Below, in pieces: positions 35,851 to 43,144 of a stretch of DNA of 64,000 nucleotides; position 1 is the first letter of the stretch; each line of letters begins with the position of its first letter. The stretch covers positions 62,001 to 126,000 of the forward strand of contig NZ_JAXHLU010000004.1 in the NCBI RefSeq assembly GCF_034521915.1. The letters are read 5' to 3'. A program made the translations under genes and the position numbers. A model generated the notes under the pieces. The model ran no database searches and was not told where the DNA came from. It was given only the letters and a program-made list of their open reading frames with translations. The DNA is from Fodinibius sp034521915 (GTDB lineage: Bacteria > Bacteroidota > Rhodothermia > Balneolales > Balneolaceae).

Positions 35851-36295
35851 CGTCACCCATCACGCGCTCAAAAAGTTCTTGGTACGATTCAAAATCGAGG
35901 CCGGAATCAATTTCATTCAGTTTTTCGGGCGACCATATCTCGATACGTTCGCCGCTACCGATGAAAATGGCTTTGCCATCAATGCCGGCCCAGTCTGTTA
36001 ATTGTGAAGGGAGAGGAATGCGATTCTGATTATCGAGGTTTACATCTTCAGCAAAACGCAGGAAGTTGCGCTTAACTGTGCGACCCTCTTTCGTAAAGCT
36101 GTTGATCTGAGAGAGCTGATTCTCTACTTTCTGCCATTCATCTTCTGGGTACAGATAAAGGCAGGGTTCAAGTCCTCTTAATATAGTGAAACGCTCTTGC
36201 GCCTGGGGATTGAGAGCTTTACGCAGTTTAGCCGGGAAGCTAACGCGTCCTTTATTATCAACACTATGTTCGTATTGCCCTTTGAAACTTGGCAT
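35828..36295 (-). CDS. mraZ: transcriptional regulator MraZ
   Basis: 155 residues, starting MPSFKGQYEHSVDNKGRVSFPAKLRKAL, the classic MraZ start; a longer frame to 36337 adds unconserved residues. A second copy of the SpoVT/AbrB-like half follows, with the conserved DNQNRIPLPSQLTDWAGI. Both halves carry the DxxxR segment that binds DNA in the ring-shaped oligomer. MraZ represses its own dcw operon by binding TGGGN repeats, and three such boxes lie 55-80 bp upstream. First gene of the cluster. Confidence 0.95.
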   Translation of the reverse strand: MPSFKGQYEHSVDNKGRVSFPAKLRKALNPQAQERFTILRGLEPCLYLYPEDEWQKVENQLSQINSFTKEGRTVKRNFLRFAEDVNLDNQNRIPLPSQLTDWAGIDGKAIFIGSGERIEIWSPEKLNEIDSGLDFESYQELFERVMGDDDNHNDE

Positions 36296-36350
36296 ATGGT
36301 CCCCAGAATTAACAGCAAATATTATCGAATTCGACAAGTGGTTTTAGAAC

Positions 36351-36375
36351 TCCCACATTCTCCCACTTCACCCCA
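36351..36375 (-). promoter_or_regulatory. MraZ operator: three TGGGN boxes at 10-bp spacing
   Basis: On the minus strand TGGGG-tgaag-TGGGA-gaatg-TGGGA, each box exactly 10 bp apart, directly downstream of a promoter. This matches the known MraZ recognition pattern of TGGGN repeats separated by 5 bp. Confidence 0.88.
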
Positions 36376-36376
36376 C

Positions 36377-36406
36377 AATGTACCCCTAAAGGATGTAATT
36401 TGTCAA
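36377..36406 (-). promoter_or_regulatory. promoter of the dcw cluster
   Basis: TTGACA (36401-36406) and TACATT (36377-36382) are separated by 18 bp on the minus strand. TTG...TACATTG also fits the Bacteroidota pattern. The MraZ boxes begin 2 bp downstream, where a repressor would cover the start site. Confidence 0.65.
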
Positions 36407-36409
36407 GCA

Positions 36410-36845
36410 CTTATTGCAGAAAGGTTTAGGAGGAAGAATTTCTGGAGAATAATGTTTAGATGTTGAACTGGAAAAGTGCCTATTATTGTACTTAGAAGTA
36501 GATTTGTAAGATTTTTGTATGTGTAAATACTGAAATATTAGAAAATGGGTGAAGTGTGGTAGAGTGTGGAGCAGTTTTGATTATTACTCATCATTAGTAC
36601 TGATGGGAGGGTATCATCAATTTTCTTATGAGACTATGGCAAAGTTTGAAAATTATAAAAAACCTATTAGTGCGGATAAAGATTTTGATCCGGTGGTGTT
36701 TCTTAACGCAGGTCACGATCTTGGAAACTCCTGGTACATTATGAATATGTCTTGCGCTTATTTTGCAAAGCATTAAAAAGGGATAGAGCAACCGTCGACT
36801 TTAATTTTAATGATAATATGTGATAGGATTTAAAGCATCGGGCAT
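36410..36845. other. intergenic stretch, no convincing gene
   Basis: A+T-rich region between the dcw promoter and the small gene at 36961. A GTG-started frame at 36549-36776 (75 codons) has no recognisable domain and no good ribosome-binding site, so I do not call it a gene. The stretch holds the degenerate MraZ-like array at 36546. Confidence 0.45.
36546..36570 (+). promoter_or_regulatory. degenerate MraZ-like box array, opposite strand
   Basis: TGGGT-gaagt-GTGGT-agagt-GTGGA shows the same 10-bp period as the true operator, but the second and third boxes have one mismatch. The local sequence GGTGAAGTG also resembles the operator. It may be a decayed duplicate or chance. Confidence 0.3.
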
Positions 36846-36882
36846 AAAAATAAAAAGAGGACCGATCTTCCGATCGGCCCCC
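36846..36882 (-). terminator. intrinsic terminator of the 40-codon gene
   Basis: On the minus strand GGGGCCGATC-ggaa-GATCGGTCCTC is followed by TTTTTATTTTT, a strong stem and T-tract about 80 bp after the small ORF. Confidence 0.82.
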
Positions 36883-36960
36883 TTGGTATAAGAGTTGACT
36901 ACCCCAATAGCCACTCTATGTATAGATGTAATTAGCTGCTGTAGATTGTTAAGCTCTCCC

Positions 36961-37083
36961 TCAACGGGCGTTTGAATGTCCTTCTTCCGTAGAGTTATTG
37001 ATGATGTTCATCTTCTCTTGCAGCTCTTGACAAATAGTTTTCAGCTCTTGTTTGAGAACCGTCTTGTTATTTTGCTTTTCCAT
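36961..37083 (-). CDS. small protein of 40 residues, coiled-coil-like, unknown
   Basis: ATG at 37083, stop at 36961. The product starts MEKQNNKTVLKQELKTICQE and continues LQEKMNIINNSTEEGHSNAR: a charged amphipathic helix with leucine/isoleucine heptad-like spacing, one cysteine, and a polar tail. No known family recognised. It lies downstream of thrA, about 145 bp after its stop, and has its own strong terminator, which argues for a real transcript; whether it is read through from thrA or has its own promoter is unclear. No clear Shine-Dalgarno sequence is seen, which is common in Bacteroidota. Confidence 0.5.
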   Translation of the reverse strand: MEKQNNKTVLKQELKTICQELQEKMNIINNSTEEGHSNAR

Positions 37084-37227
37084 GATGATATGTGTTTTGT
37101 CTTTGGAAGTTGGGGGTTAAGGACATTCTGTCTTGTTTCTGTGACCATGTTATTGAATACGTGGATAAAAAACAGGTATTTAAGAGCAATCTAACCTTGG
37201 TTAAAAACTCTTATAATTTGCTGATTA

Positions 37228-39642
37228 CTATTTGATTAGCAGATTTGCAGTTTTAATAATATCACTCAGTACGCCCGAGGCGGTAACTTCTTTACCGGCA
37301 CCCGGACCTTGAATAACCAGAGGGGTATTGCTGTAATTATTAGAATAAACTTGAATGAGATTATCGGTTCCTTGTAGCTGTCCGAGGGGAGAATCCTTTG
37401 GAACGGACTCAATACCAATCGCAATCTTTCCATTTTTTAGTGTACCAGTGTATCGGAGAGTTTCATTGCGTTCTTTTGCTGAATTAATACGTTGTTTCCA
37501 TTCGCTATCGTAATCAGATAGTTCGTTTAAAAAAGTTTTCTCGTCAACATGTTTTAACTCTTTTGGAATTAACGATTCCACTTGCAGTTCTTCCCGTTCT
37601 ATGTTGATACCCAGCGTTCGCGCCAGCGTCAAGAATTTGCGAGCTACATCTTCACCTGATAAATCATCGCGCGGATCGGGTTCGGCGTATCCCTTTTCGC
37701 GCGCCTCAATAATCGCTTTGCTGAAGGGAACGCCCTGCTCGAGCTGATTAAACAGGTAGGTCATTGTGCCGGAGACAACACCCGATATTTTCGTAATTTC
37801 GTCACTGGAAGATTGGAGATCTTTAATGGTAGAAATGACCGGCAGGCCTGCGCCTACGGTTGTTTCATATTTGAAAGATACATCGTGATCTTGAGTCAGT
37901 TTCTGGAGTTTATCAAAAAATGATTGTTCAAAAGTGTTTGCCAGTTTACTCGGTGTAACTACATGGATGCCATTGGCAAAAAGCTTCGGATATAATCGGG
38001 CTACTTGCTCACTACCGGTAGCATCCACAAAAATTAAATTGTGGTGCCGATTAACAGTAAGCTTTTCAATCAGGAGATCCCAATCTGTTTCAAGAGACTT
38101 TTTCCAGTTCAGATTTTCTTCAAATGGGAGACCATCCGCATCCCAAAGCATTTTTCGACTGTTGCAGGTACCAAGCAGGTTAAACTGAAATTCTTCACTG
38201 TCTATATTTTTGAGCTGATCCAACAGGGTTTGGCCCACCGCCCCGGTGCCCGCTATAAAAAGATCTACCGTCGGCTTCTTTTTTGTGAACGAATTATTAA
38301 TTAATTGAGCAGCCCTGCGAGCTTCATCCTCAGGCAATAAAAACGAGATAAAACGCTCATCAACATTACGCTCGGTGTGCAACGGCTTAATATTATTATC
38401 ATTGAATAGCGAAATAATTTCCTCTGATAGCTTTTCATCCTCATTAAATTGATTGCTGAATTTCTTGACCTTGTAGAGATTGTCATCCAGATTAAAAAGG
38501 GTATTCTGCCGGGAAATCCATGCTGAAAGCTTGTCCTTGATTTCCTCAAAGAATGATTGCTTTAACAAAAACCGGGCGGCCTCAAACTCTGTTTGCTGGC
38601 TAAACTCGATGGGTTTGGCATTGGGATTATCAGCGCTCCATTCATTTAATTTTATAAACAGATCGTAGGCATACTTTTGATCAATCTGCAAACGAACAAA
38701 AGGTCCTGTAATGGTGATCGTTTTGAGCGAGCCGTTGGTGTTAAAATCTGAAGTAATGAGCGTTCCGGGATGTTTTGGGTTGTAGCTATTTTTGACTAAC
38801 ACGGTAGTTTTTTTGTTTTGGATGGGTTGAATGGTTTTGGGATGAATAACGCGGGCGCCATGAGATGATAGCTCGGAAATATCGCTAAAGCTGAGCTGTT
38901 CGATGGATTCTGCATCCGGCACCCAACGCGGATCGGCTGTAAGTACGCCATCAACATCGGTCCATATTTCAAGATGATCAGCATCCAATGCATCGGCAAC
39001 AAGTCCGGCGGTATAATCAGATCCGGATCGCCCCAGCGTGGTGATACTATTGTTATCATTGGAGCCAATAAATCCTGTTATGACGGGAATCGCTTTTTGG
39101 TTTAGGATAAATTTCTGTATCAGTTGTCGACTTGCGCTGCGATCTACCTTTGCCTGCCCGAAGGTAGAGTCAGTTTTAATAAACTGATGAGCCTCGTAAG
39201 ATTGTGCCGGATATCCTTTTTCAGAGAGAACGGCAGCAAAAATAATAGCCGAAGCACGTTCTCCAATGGAAAGTATTTGGTCTTTCCATGCATTAAAATG
39301 TTCGTTTCTGAATTTATGATTATTGAGCGTAGATCTGAGTTCAACAAACAAATCTTGCAGGTCACCGCGGTTGGGATGACTGATGGAAACCAATTCGTCA
39401 AAAAGTTGCCGGTGACGATTTTCCAATTCGTTCAATTTTTGAAATTTGTGGCTGCTGTCTTCTTGATAGTGTTCAGCTATCTCGATGAGGGTATCTGTAA
39501 CACCCCCAATGGCAGAAACCACAACCACGGGTTGAGCTTCCTGCAGGCGATCGATCACAATTTGAGCCGACTGCTGAATGAGGGATGCATTCTTTTGTGA
39601 TGATCCCCCGAATTTTAGAACGTGTGTTTCTGAGTGTGACAT
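37228..39642 (-). CDS. thrA: bifunctional aspartokinase / homoserine dehydrogenase
   Basis: 804 residues. Aspartokinase (about 1-280): VLKFGGSSQKN, the GRSGSDYTAGLVADALDADHLEIWTDVDGV active-site segment and SHGARVIHPKTIQP. ACT-type regulatory region about 300-455. Homoserine dehydrogenase (about 460-804): LFIAGTGAVGQTLLDQL NAD(P) site, KYETTVGAGLPVISTI and EPDPRDDLSGEDVARKFLTLAR. It catalyses the first and third steps from aspartate to homoserine. ThrA lies 6 bp downstream of metX; as the last gene of the riboswitch-controlled operon, homoserine supply is tied to methionine demand. Confidence 0.95.
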   Translation of the reverse strand: MSHSETHVLKFGGSSQKNASLIQQSAQIVIDRLQEAQPVVVVSAIGGVTDTLIEIAEHYQEDSSHKFQKLNELENRHRQLFDELVSISHPNRGDLQDLFVELRSTLNNHKFRNEHFNAWKDQILSIGERASAIIFAAVLSEKGYPAQSYEAHQFIKTDSTFGQAKVDRSASRQLIQKFILNQKAIPVITGFIGSNDNNSITTLGRSGSDYTAGLVADALDADHLEIWTDVDGVLTADPRWVPDAESIEQLSFSDISELSSHGARVIHPKTIQPIQNKKTTVLVKNSYNPKHPGTLITSDFNTNGSLKTITITGPFVRLQIDQKYAYDLFIKLNEWSADNPNAKPIEFSQQTEFEAARFLLKQSFFEEIKDKLSAWISRQNTLFNLDDNLYKVKKFSNQFNEDEKLSEEIISLFNDNNIKPLHTERNVDERFISFLLPEDEARRAAQLINNSFTKKKPTVDLFIAGTGAVGQTLLDQLKNIDSEEFQFNLLGTCNSRKMLWDADGLPFEENLNWKKSLETDWDLLIEKLTVNRHHNLIFVDATGSEQVARLYPKLFANGIHVVTPSKLANTFEQSFFDKLQKLTQDHDVSFKYETTVGAGLPVISTIKDLQSSSDEITKISGVVSGTMTYLFNQLEQGVPFSKAIIEAREKGYAEPDPRDDLSGEDVARKFLTLARTLGINIEREELQVESLIPKELKHVDEKTFLNELSDYDSEWKQRINSAKERNETLRYTGTLKNGKIAIGIESVPKDSPLGQLQGTDNLIQVYSNNYSNTPLVIQGPGAGKEVTASGVLSDIIKTANLLIK

Positions 39643-39648
39643 AGAGGG

Positions 39649-40692
39649 TTAAACTGCTTGTTCAGATAGTTCTGATTTGAGTGATTTAATGATCGGGTTT
39701 AGTTGATCAAACTCGATTAAAAAGGCATCGTGTCCATGCGGAGAACTGATTTCTTCGTAGCGCGCTTTGGGTAACTTGGTGGCCAGTTCAAGACACTCTA
39801 CAGCGGGATATAACATATCACTGTCAATACCGATAACGGCAATTGGGATGGTTAATCCGGCCAGTGTTTCTTCAATACGCGGTCGGCTGCGCCTAATATC
39901 ATGTGAATCCATTGCTTGGGTTAGGCGCACATACGAAACGGCATCAAACCGTTCCACGAGTTTTTCACCTTGATAATTGAGATATGATTCTACCTCATAC
40001 TGAGATTGTCCGTCTTGAAGCCTGCGTCCAAATTTTTCATCAAAGTCGGAGGGATGGCGGTAGCTGTTCATGGCAATCATGCGAGCCAGTGCCAATCCCT
40101 TTTTCGGGGGATTATCTTCGGTATAAAACCCGTTATTCCAGCTGGGATCGTTATAAATGGCCTGTCGCTGCGTATGACTAATGCCAATAGCCCAGGGGCG
40201 ATGCTTTTCACCCATCCCAATAAGTACCGCCGACTGTGGACGTTCATCCATGATGCACCATTCCAGTGCCTGCATGCCGCCCATCGATCCGCCAATCACC
40301 AGCTCGATCGCATTGATATCGAGCTCATCCAAAAGCTGTTGCTGGAGTCGTACGATATCACGAATAGTAACTTTCGGGAAATCGGCGCGATACGGCTTGT
40401 CAGTTTCGGGATTGACAGAAGTGGGACCGCTTGATCCATAACAACTGCCCAAAACATTAGGACAAATAATAAAATGCTCGTTGGGATCAAGTCCTTTGTT
40501 TTGACCAAAGATGCCCTCAAACCATTCATCAGCCGCAGTATTGCCAGTCAGCGCGTGACAAACCAGAATTACGTTATCCCGCTTGGCATTTAATTTTCCC
40601 CACGTTTGATAGGCGATGGTAGGATCGGGAATCGTAGCACCGCCCTCTGTAACAAATGGTTTTTTAAAAGTATGTGATTGTTTCGTACTCAT
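39649..40692 (-). CDS. metX: homoserine O-acetyltransferase
   Basis: 347 residues of alpha/beta-hydrolase fold. The opening ATIPDPTIAYQTWGKLNAKRDNVILVCHALTGN is the MetX signature. The nucleophile serine is in LVIGGSMGGMQALEW, the acid in IGIDSDMLYPAVE and the histidine in SSPHGHDAFLIEFD. ARMIAMNSYRHPSDFDEKFGR is also conserved. The enzyme activates homoserine with acetyl-CoA for direct sulfhydrylation by the MetY encoded just upstream in the operon. A family A repeat separates the two genes. Confidence 0.95.
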   Translation of the reverse strand: MSTKQSHTFKKPFVTEGGATIPDPTIAYQTWGKLNAKRDNVILVCHALTGNTAADEWFEGIFGQNKGLDPNEHFIICPNVLGSCYGSSGPTSVNPETDKPYRADFPKVTIRDIVRLQQQLLDELDINAIELVIGGSMGGMQALEWCIMDERPQSAVLIGMGEKHRPWAIGISHTQRQAIYNDPSWNNGFYTEDNPPKKGLALARMIAMNSYRHPSDFDEKFGRRLQDGQSQYEVESYLNYQGEKLVERFDAVSYVRLTQAMDSHDIRRSRPRIEETLAGLTIPIAVIGIDSDMLYPAVECLELATKLPKARYEEISSPHGHDAFLIEFDQLNPIIKSLKSELSEQAV

Positions 40693-40700
40693 TTTATTAG

Positions 40701-40750
40701 CGTGTCATCCTGAATTCACTGTTTCCCCACTCTTCGGGATTTCAGAAGCT
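40701..40750. repeat. REP-like family A copy between metY and metX
   Basis: GTGTCATCCTGAA ... CCCCACTCTTCGGGATTTCA G. The nested GC hairpin is like those in the copies near ftsQ. It lies inside the operon and could affect transcript processing. Confidence 0.6.
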
Positions 40751-40813
40751 GTGGTTTTGAGTTTCCTAATGATCCATCGGATGGCAGGTTCAGCCATCCG
40801 ATGGGATTATAGT

Positions 40814-42145
40814 TTAAGCCGGTTGGTTGATTTTGCTGAATGCGATTTCGAAGTCTTCTTTAATATCATCGATATGCTCGATACCGACTGATACACGAAT
40901 CAGATCCGGTTCTACACCGCTGGCAGCTTGTTCCTCTTCGCTGAGCTGCTGATGCGTTGTTGAAGCAGGGTGAATAACCAGCGTTTTGGCATCACCGACG
41001 TTGGCCAGGTGGCTGGCAACTTCGACGTTTTCGATAAAAGTTCGGGCCGAGTCAAAACCGCCTTTTACACCAAAGGTCAGAACAGCACCGAACTTTCCTT
41101 CATTCAGATATTTTTTGGCTCGTTCGTGATAGGGATGATCTTCGAGTCCGGTATAGTTGACCCAATCGACAACATCCTGTTCCCGCAGCCACTTAGCTAA
41201 CGCAAGCGCATTTTCGCAGTGGCGTTCGGTACGCAGTGACAGCGTTTCGAGTCCCTGAAGCAACAGGAAGCTGTTAAATGGCGATTGTGCTGATCCAAAA
41301 TCACGAAGTGCTTCTACCCGAGCGCGGATCGCGAAGGCGATATTGCCAAAAGGTCCATCGGGACCGAAGGTCTCCCAGAAATTAAGCCCGTGGTAAGCGG
41401 GAGAAGGTTCAGTAAATACCGGAAAATTACCGTTGCCCCAGTTAAAGTTTCCGGCATCAACAATAACACCACCGATGCTGGTGCCGTGACCGCCAATCCA
41501 TTTGGTGGCCGATTCGACAACAATATTGGCACCGTAATCTATGGGACGTACAATAGATCCCGCTGCACCAAACGTATTATCCACGATAAGCGGAATGCCG
41601 TGTTCCTGGGCCAGGGCAGAGAGTCCATCAAAGTCAGGTACATTGCCACGCGGATTACCAATGGATTCTACATAGATGGCCTTGGTATTCTCGTCAATTT
41701 CTGCAGCATAACTTTCTACCTTGTCATCCTCTACAAAATTGACGTCGATGCCAAGCCGGGGCAGTGTAACTTTAAATTGATTGTAGGTTCCGCCATATAA
41801 AAAGCTGGTTGAGACGATATTATCTCCGGCTTGTGCAATAGTGGCGATAGTCATGAATTGGGCCGACTGACCCGATGCCGTTGCCACAGCTGCTGCTCCC
41901 CCCTCAAGTGCGGCGATGCGTTTTTCAAATACATCGCTGGTGGGATTCATAATTCGGGTATAGATATTGCCAAACTCTTTAAGTGCAAAGAGCGTGGCCG
42001 CGTGCTCGGTATCATCAAACTCGTATGAGGTAGTTTGATAAATGGGAACGGCGCGTGATCCTGTGGTGGGATCGGGTTCTTGTCCGGCATGGAGCTGCAG
42101 GGTTTCAAATTTGAGATTGCGTTCTTCTTTTCCGTTGGTACTCAT
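40814..42145 (-). CDS. metY: O-acetylhomoserine sulfhydrylase
   Basis: 443 residues of the Cys/Met-metabolism PLP family. FETLQLHAGQEPDPTTGSRAVPIYQTTSYEF, YTRIMNPTSDVFEKRIAALEGGAAAVATASGQSAQ, and the PLP lysine in VVESATKWIGGHGTSIGG are typical of O-acetylhomoserine aminocarboxypropyltransferase, longer than cystathionine synthases by an extra segment around GLNFWETFGPDGPFG. It makes homocysteine directly from O-acetylhomoserine and sulfide. It follows the CoA-binding gene by 18 bp and precedes metX. Confidence 0.95.
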   Translation of the reverse strand: MSTNGKEERNLKFETLQLHAGQEPDPTTGSRAVPIYQTTSYEFDDTEHAATLFALKEFGNIYTRIMNPTSDVFEKRIAALEGGAAAVATASGQSAQFMTIATIAQAGDNIVSTSFLYGGTYNQFKVTLPRLGIDVNFVEDDKVESYAAEIDENTKAIYVESIGNPRGNVPDFDGLSALAQEHGIPLIVDNTFGAAGSIVRPIDYGANIVVESATKWIGGHGTSIGGVIVDAGNFNWGNGNFPVFTEPSPAYHGLNFWETFGPDGPFGNIAFAIRARVEALRDFGSAQSPFNSFLLLQGLETLSLRTERHCENALALAKWLREQDVVDWVNYTGLEDHPYHERAKKYLNEGKFGAVLTFGVKGGFDSARTFIENVEVASHLANVGDAKTLVIHPASTTHQQLSEEEQAASGVEPDLIRVSVGIEHIDDIKEDFEIAFSKINQPA

Positions 42146-42163
42146 AGTATTGATGGTTATGTG

Positions 42164-42661
42164 TTAGTTGTTATTGGATGATTCTTTTTTAGGTCGTATT
42201 AAAAACTGGTGGTCGACTTTGATACATCGGTTTTCATAGATCTCAATGCCCGTTCCTTCAACTTTTTCAATTTCTTCCGGTTGATCGCCGGTACCCAGCT
42301 GCAGCCAGATGGCTCGTGGTTTGGGATCCAGTTCCAAAGCTTGGTCAACCGCTTTATGAATATGTTCGGGCGGAAGAAATACATCCACGACATCAATAGG
42401 ATGAGGGATGCTCTTTAAATCCGGATAGGCTGTTTCGCCCAGAATTTCATCTGCATTGGGATTGACCGGCACGATATTGTAACCGGCATTTTGCAAGTAT
42501 CGGGCTACAAACTGACTATCCTTATGAAAGCTCCGTGACAATCCTACAATGGCAATGGTCGAAATGTTGGCCAGTGTTTCTTCAGCACGATCAGTTTCGG
42601 CACTGAGTTCTTCTGTCGCCCGCATCTTTTTGTCGTACCAGTTGTTAAAAGTCGATTTCAT
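42164..42661 (-). CDS. CoA-binding (YccU-type) protein, first gene of the methionine operon
   Basis: 165 residues from the ATG at 42661; an upstream TTG would lie against the riboswitch terminator and is rejected. Rossmann-like CoA-binding domain: ISTIAIVGLSRSFHKDSQFVARYLQNAGYNIVPVNPNADEILGE, then VDVVDVFLPPEHIHKAVDQALEL, AIWLQLGT and IYENRCIKVDHQFL. The family is widespread, and related domains occur in succinyl-CoA synthetase, but its function is unknown. It is the first gene behind the SAM riboswitch, so a link to sulfur amino-acid or acetyl-CoA use (MetX consumes acetyl-CoA) is a fair inference. Confidence 0.85.
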   Translation of the reverse strand: MKSTFNNWYDKKMRATEELSAETDRAEETLANISTIAIVGLSRSFHKDSQFVARYLQNAGYNIVPVNPNADEILGETAYPDLKSIPHPIDVVDVFLPPEHIHKAVDQALELDPKPRAIWLQLGTGDQPEEIEKVEGTGIEIYENRCIKVDHQFLIRPKKESSNNN

Positions 42662-42703
42662 TAATTGTAAATACGTTGTTTTCGATGGTTGAAATTTTTG
42701 CAA

Positions 42704-42766
42704 ACAAAAAAGCCCCTTCCAAGATCTTGCGCCGTTTATGGGGACAAGATCTCAGAAGAGGCTTTT
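42704..42766 (-). terminator. terminator of the SAM riboswitch expression platform
   Basis: AAAAGCCTCTTC...GAGATCTTG and CAAGATCTTGGAAGGGGCTTTTTTG form a long stem ending in six Ts, between the SAM-I aptamer and the first structural gene. A GTACTTATAATGAGTAC hairpin at about 42771-42787 lies between aptamer and terminator. Confidence 0.88.
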
Positions 42767-42795
42767 GTAAGTACTCATTATAAGTACGGCCAATT

Positions 42796-42909
42796 CTCTC
42801 ATCTTTCCCCGTAATACCGGAGCAGGAAGTGGCACCTTCTCCCGCACATAGTGCAGGATGGTTGCCAAAGCGTCTTCGGGCCTGATCCCTCAGCTTTTCT
42901 GGATAAGAG
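42796..42909 (-). ncRNA. SAM-I riboswitch (S-box) aptamer
   Basis: The minus strand shows the S-box pattern: P1 5' CTCTTATC paired with 3' GATGAGAG (all 8 positions pair), AGAAAAGCTGAGGGA and AGACGCTTTGGCAACC (conserved core with the kink-turn region), GGTGCCACTTCC, and GGGGAAAGATGAGAG. SAM binding stabilises P1 and permits the downstream terminator, lowering expression of the methionine genes. The 114-nt length is usual. Confidence 0.95.
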
Positions 42910-42943
42910 TGCTCACTAAATCAAAAGAACGATAGCTCAGAAA

Positions 42944-42979
42944 CTAAAAAAGCCCTTCGGGATCGACCGAAGGGCTTTG
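42944..42979 (-). terminator. terminator between the leader ORF and the SAM riboswitch
   Basis: AAAGCCCTTCGG-tcgat-CCCGAAGGGCTTTTTTAG: a strong stem plus six Ts, 26 nt after the leader-peptide stop and before the aptamer. It could instead terminate readthrough from the upstream M1 peptidase gene, but a promoter lies between the two. Confidence 0.88.
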
Positions 42980-43004
42980 AATCTGTTTCACAAGTGAAAA
43001 CGAA

Positions 43005-43082
43005 TCAGTCCTCCGGTTGCAGATGCGACATGCGCATACACATACAACAGGGGAGACAAAAATGTTTTTCGATTCGTTTCAT
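43005..43082 (-). CDS. 25-residue Cys/Met-rich leader peptide (candidate attenuator ORF)
   Basis: ATG at 43082, TGA at 43005. The product begins MKRIEKH and contains FCLPCCMCMRM, then SHLQPED: four Cys and three internal Met within ten codons (TGT CTC CCC TGT TGT ATG TGT ATG CGC ATG). It begins about 24 nt downstream of a good promoter -7 element, with a very short 5' leader, and is followed by a terminator and the SAM-I riboswitch of the metY-metX-thrA operon. A ribosome slowed by lack of cysteinyl- or methionyl-tRNA in the codon cluster could prevent terminator formation, as in classical amino-acid attenuation. A small TTTCAC/GTGAAA hairpin lies between the stop and the terminator. Function is inferred from arrangement only. 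No similar peptide family is known to me. Confidence 0.65.
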   Translation of the reverse strand: MKRIEKHFCLPCCMCMRMSHLQPED

Positions 43083-43105
43083 GACTTGGTTTTTTAATTT
43101 CAAAT

Positions 43106-43136
43106 CAAACATAAATGATTATCAGTTGCGATACAA
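43106..43136 (-). promoter_or_regulatory. Bacteroidota-type promoter of the methionine leader
   Basis: TTG (43134-43136), 20 nt, then TATGTTTG (43106-43113), an exact match to the TTG/TAnnTTTG consensus of Bacteroidota sigma-A promoters. It lies just after the M1 peptidase stop and about 24 nt before the leader ORF. Confidence 0.75.
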
Positions 43137-43144
43137 GTATCAAT

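Noticed and set aside
36549..36776. 75-codon plus-strand frame in the dcw upstream gap
   Set aside because: No recognisable domain, GTG start without a ribosome-binding site, and an equally long frame on the opposite strand; more likely chance in AT-rich DNA.
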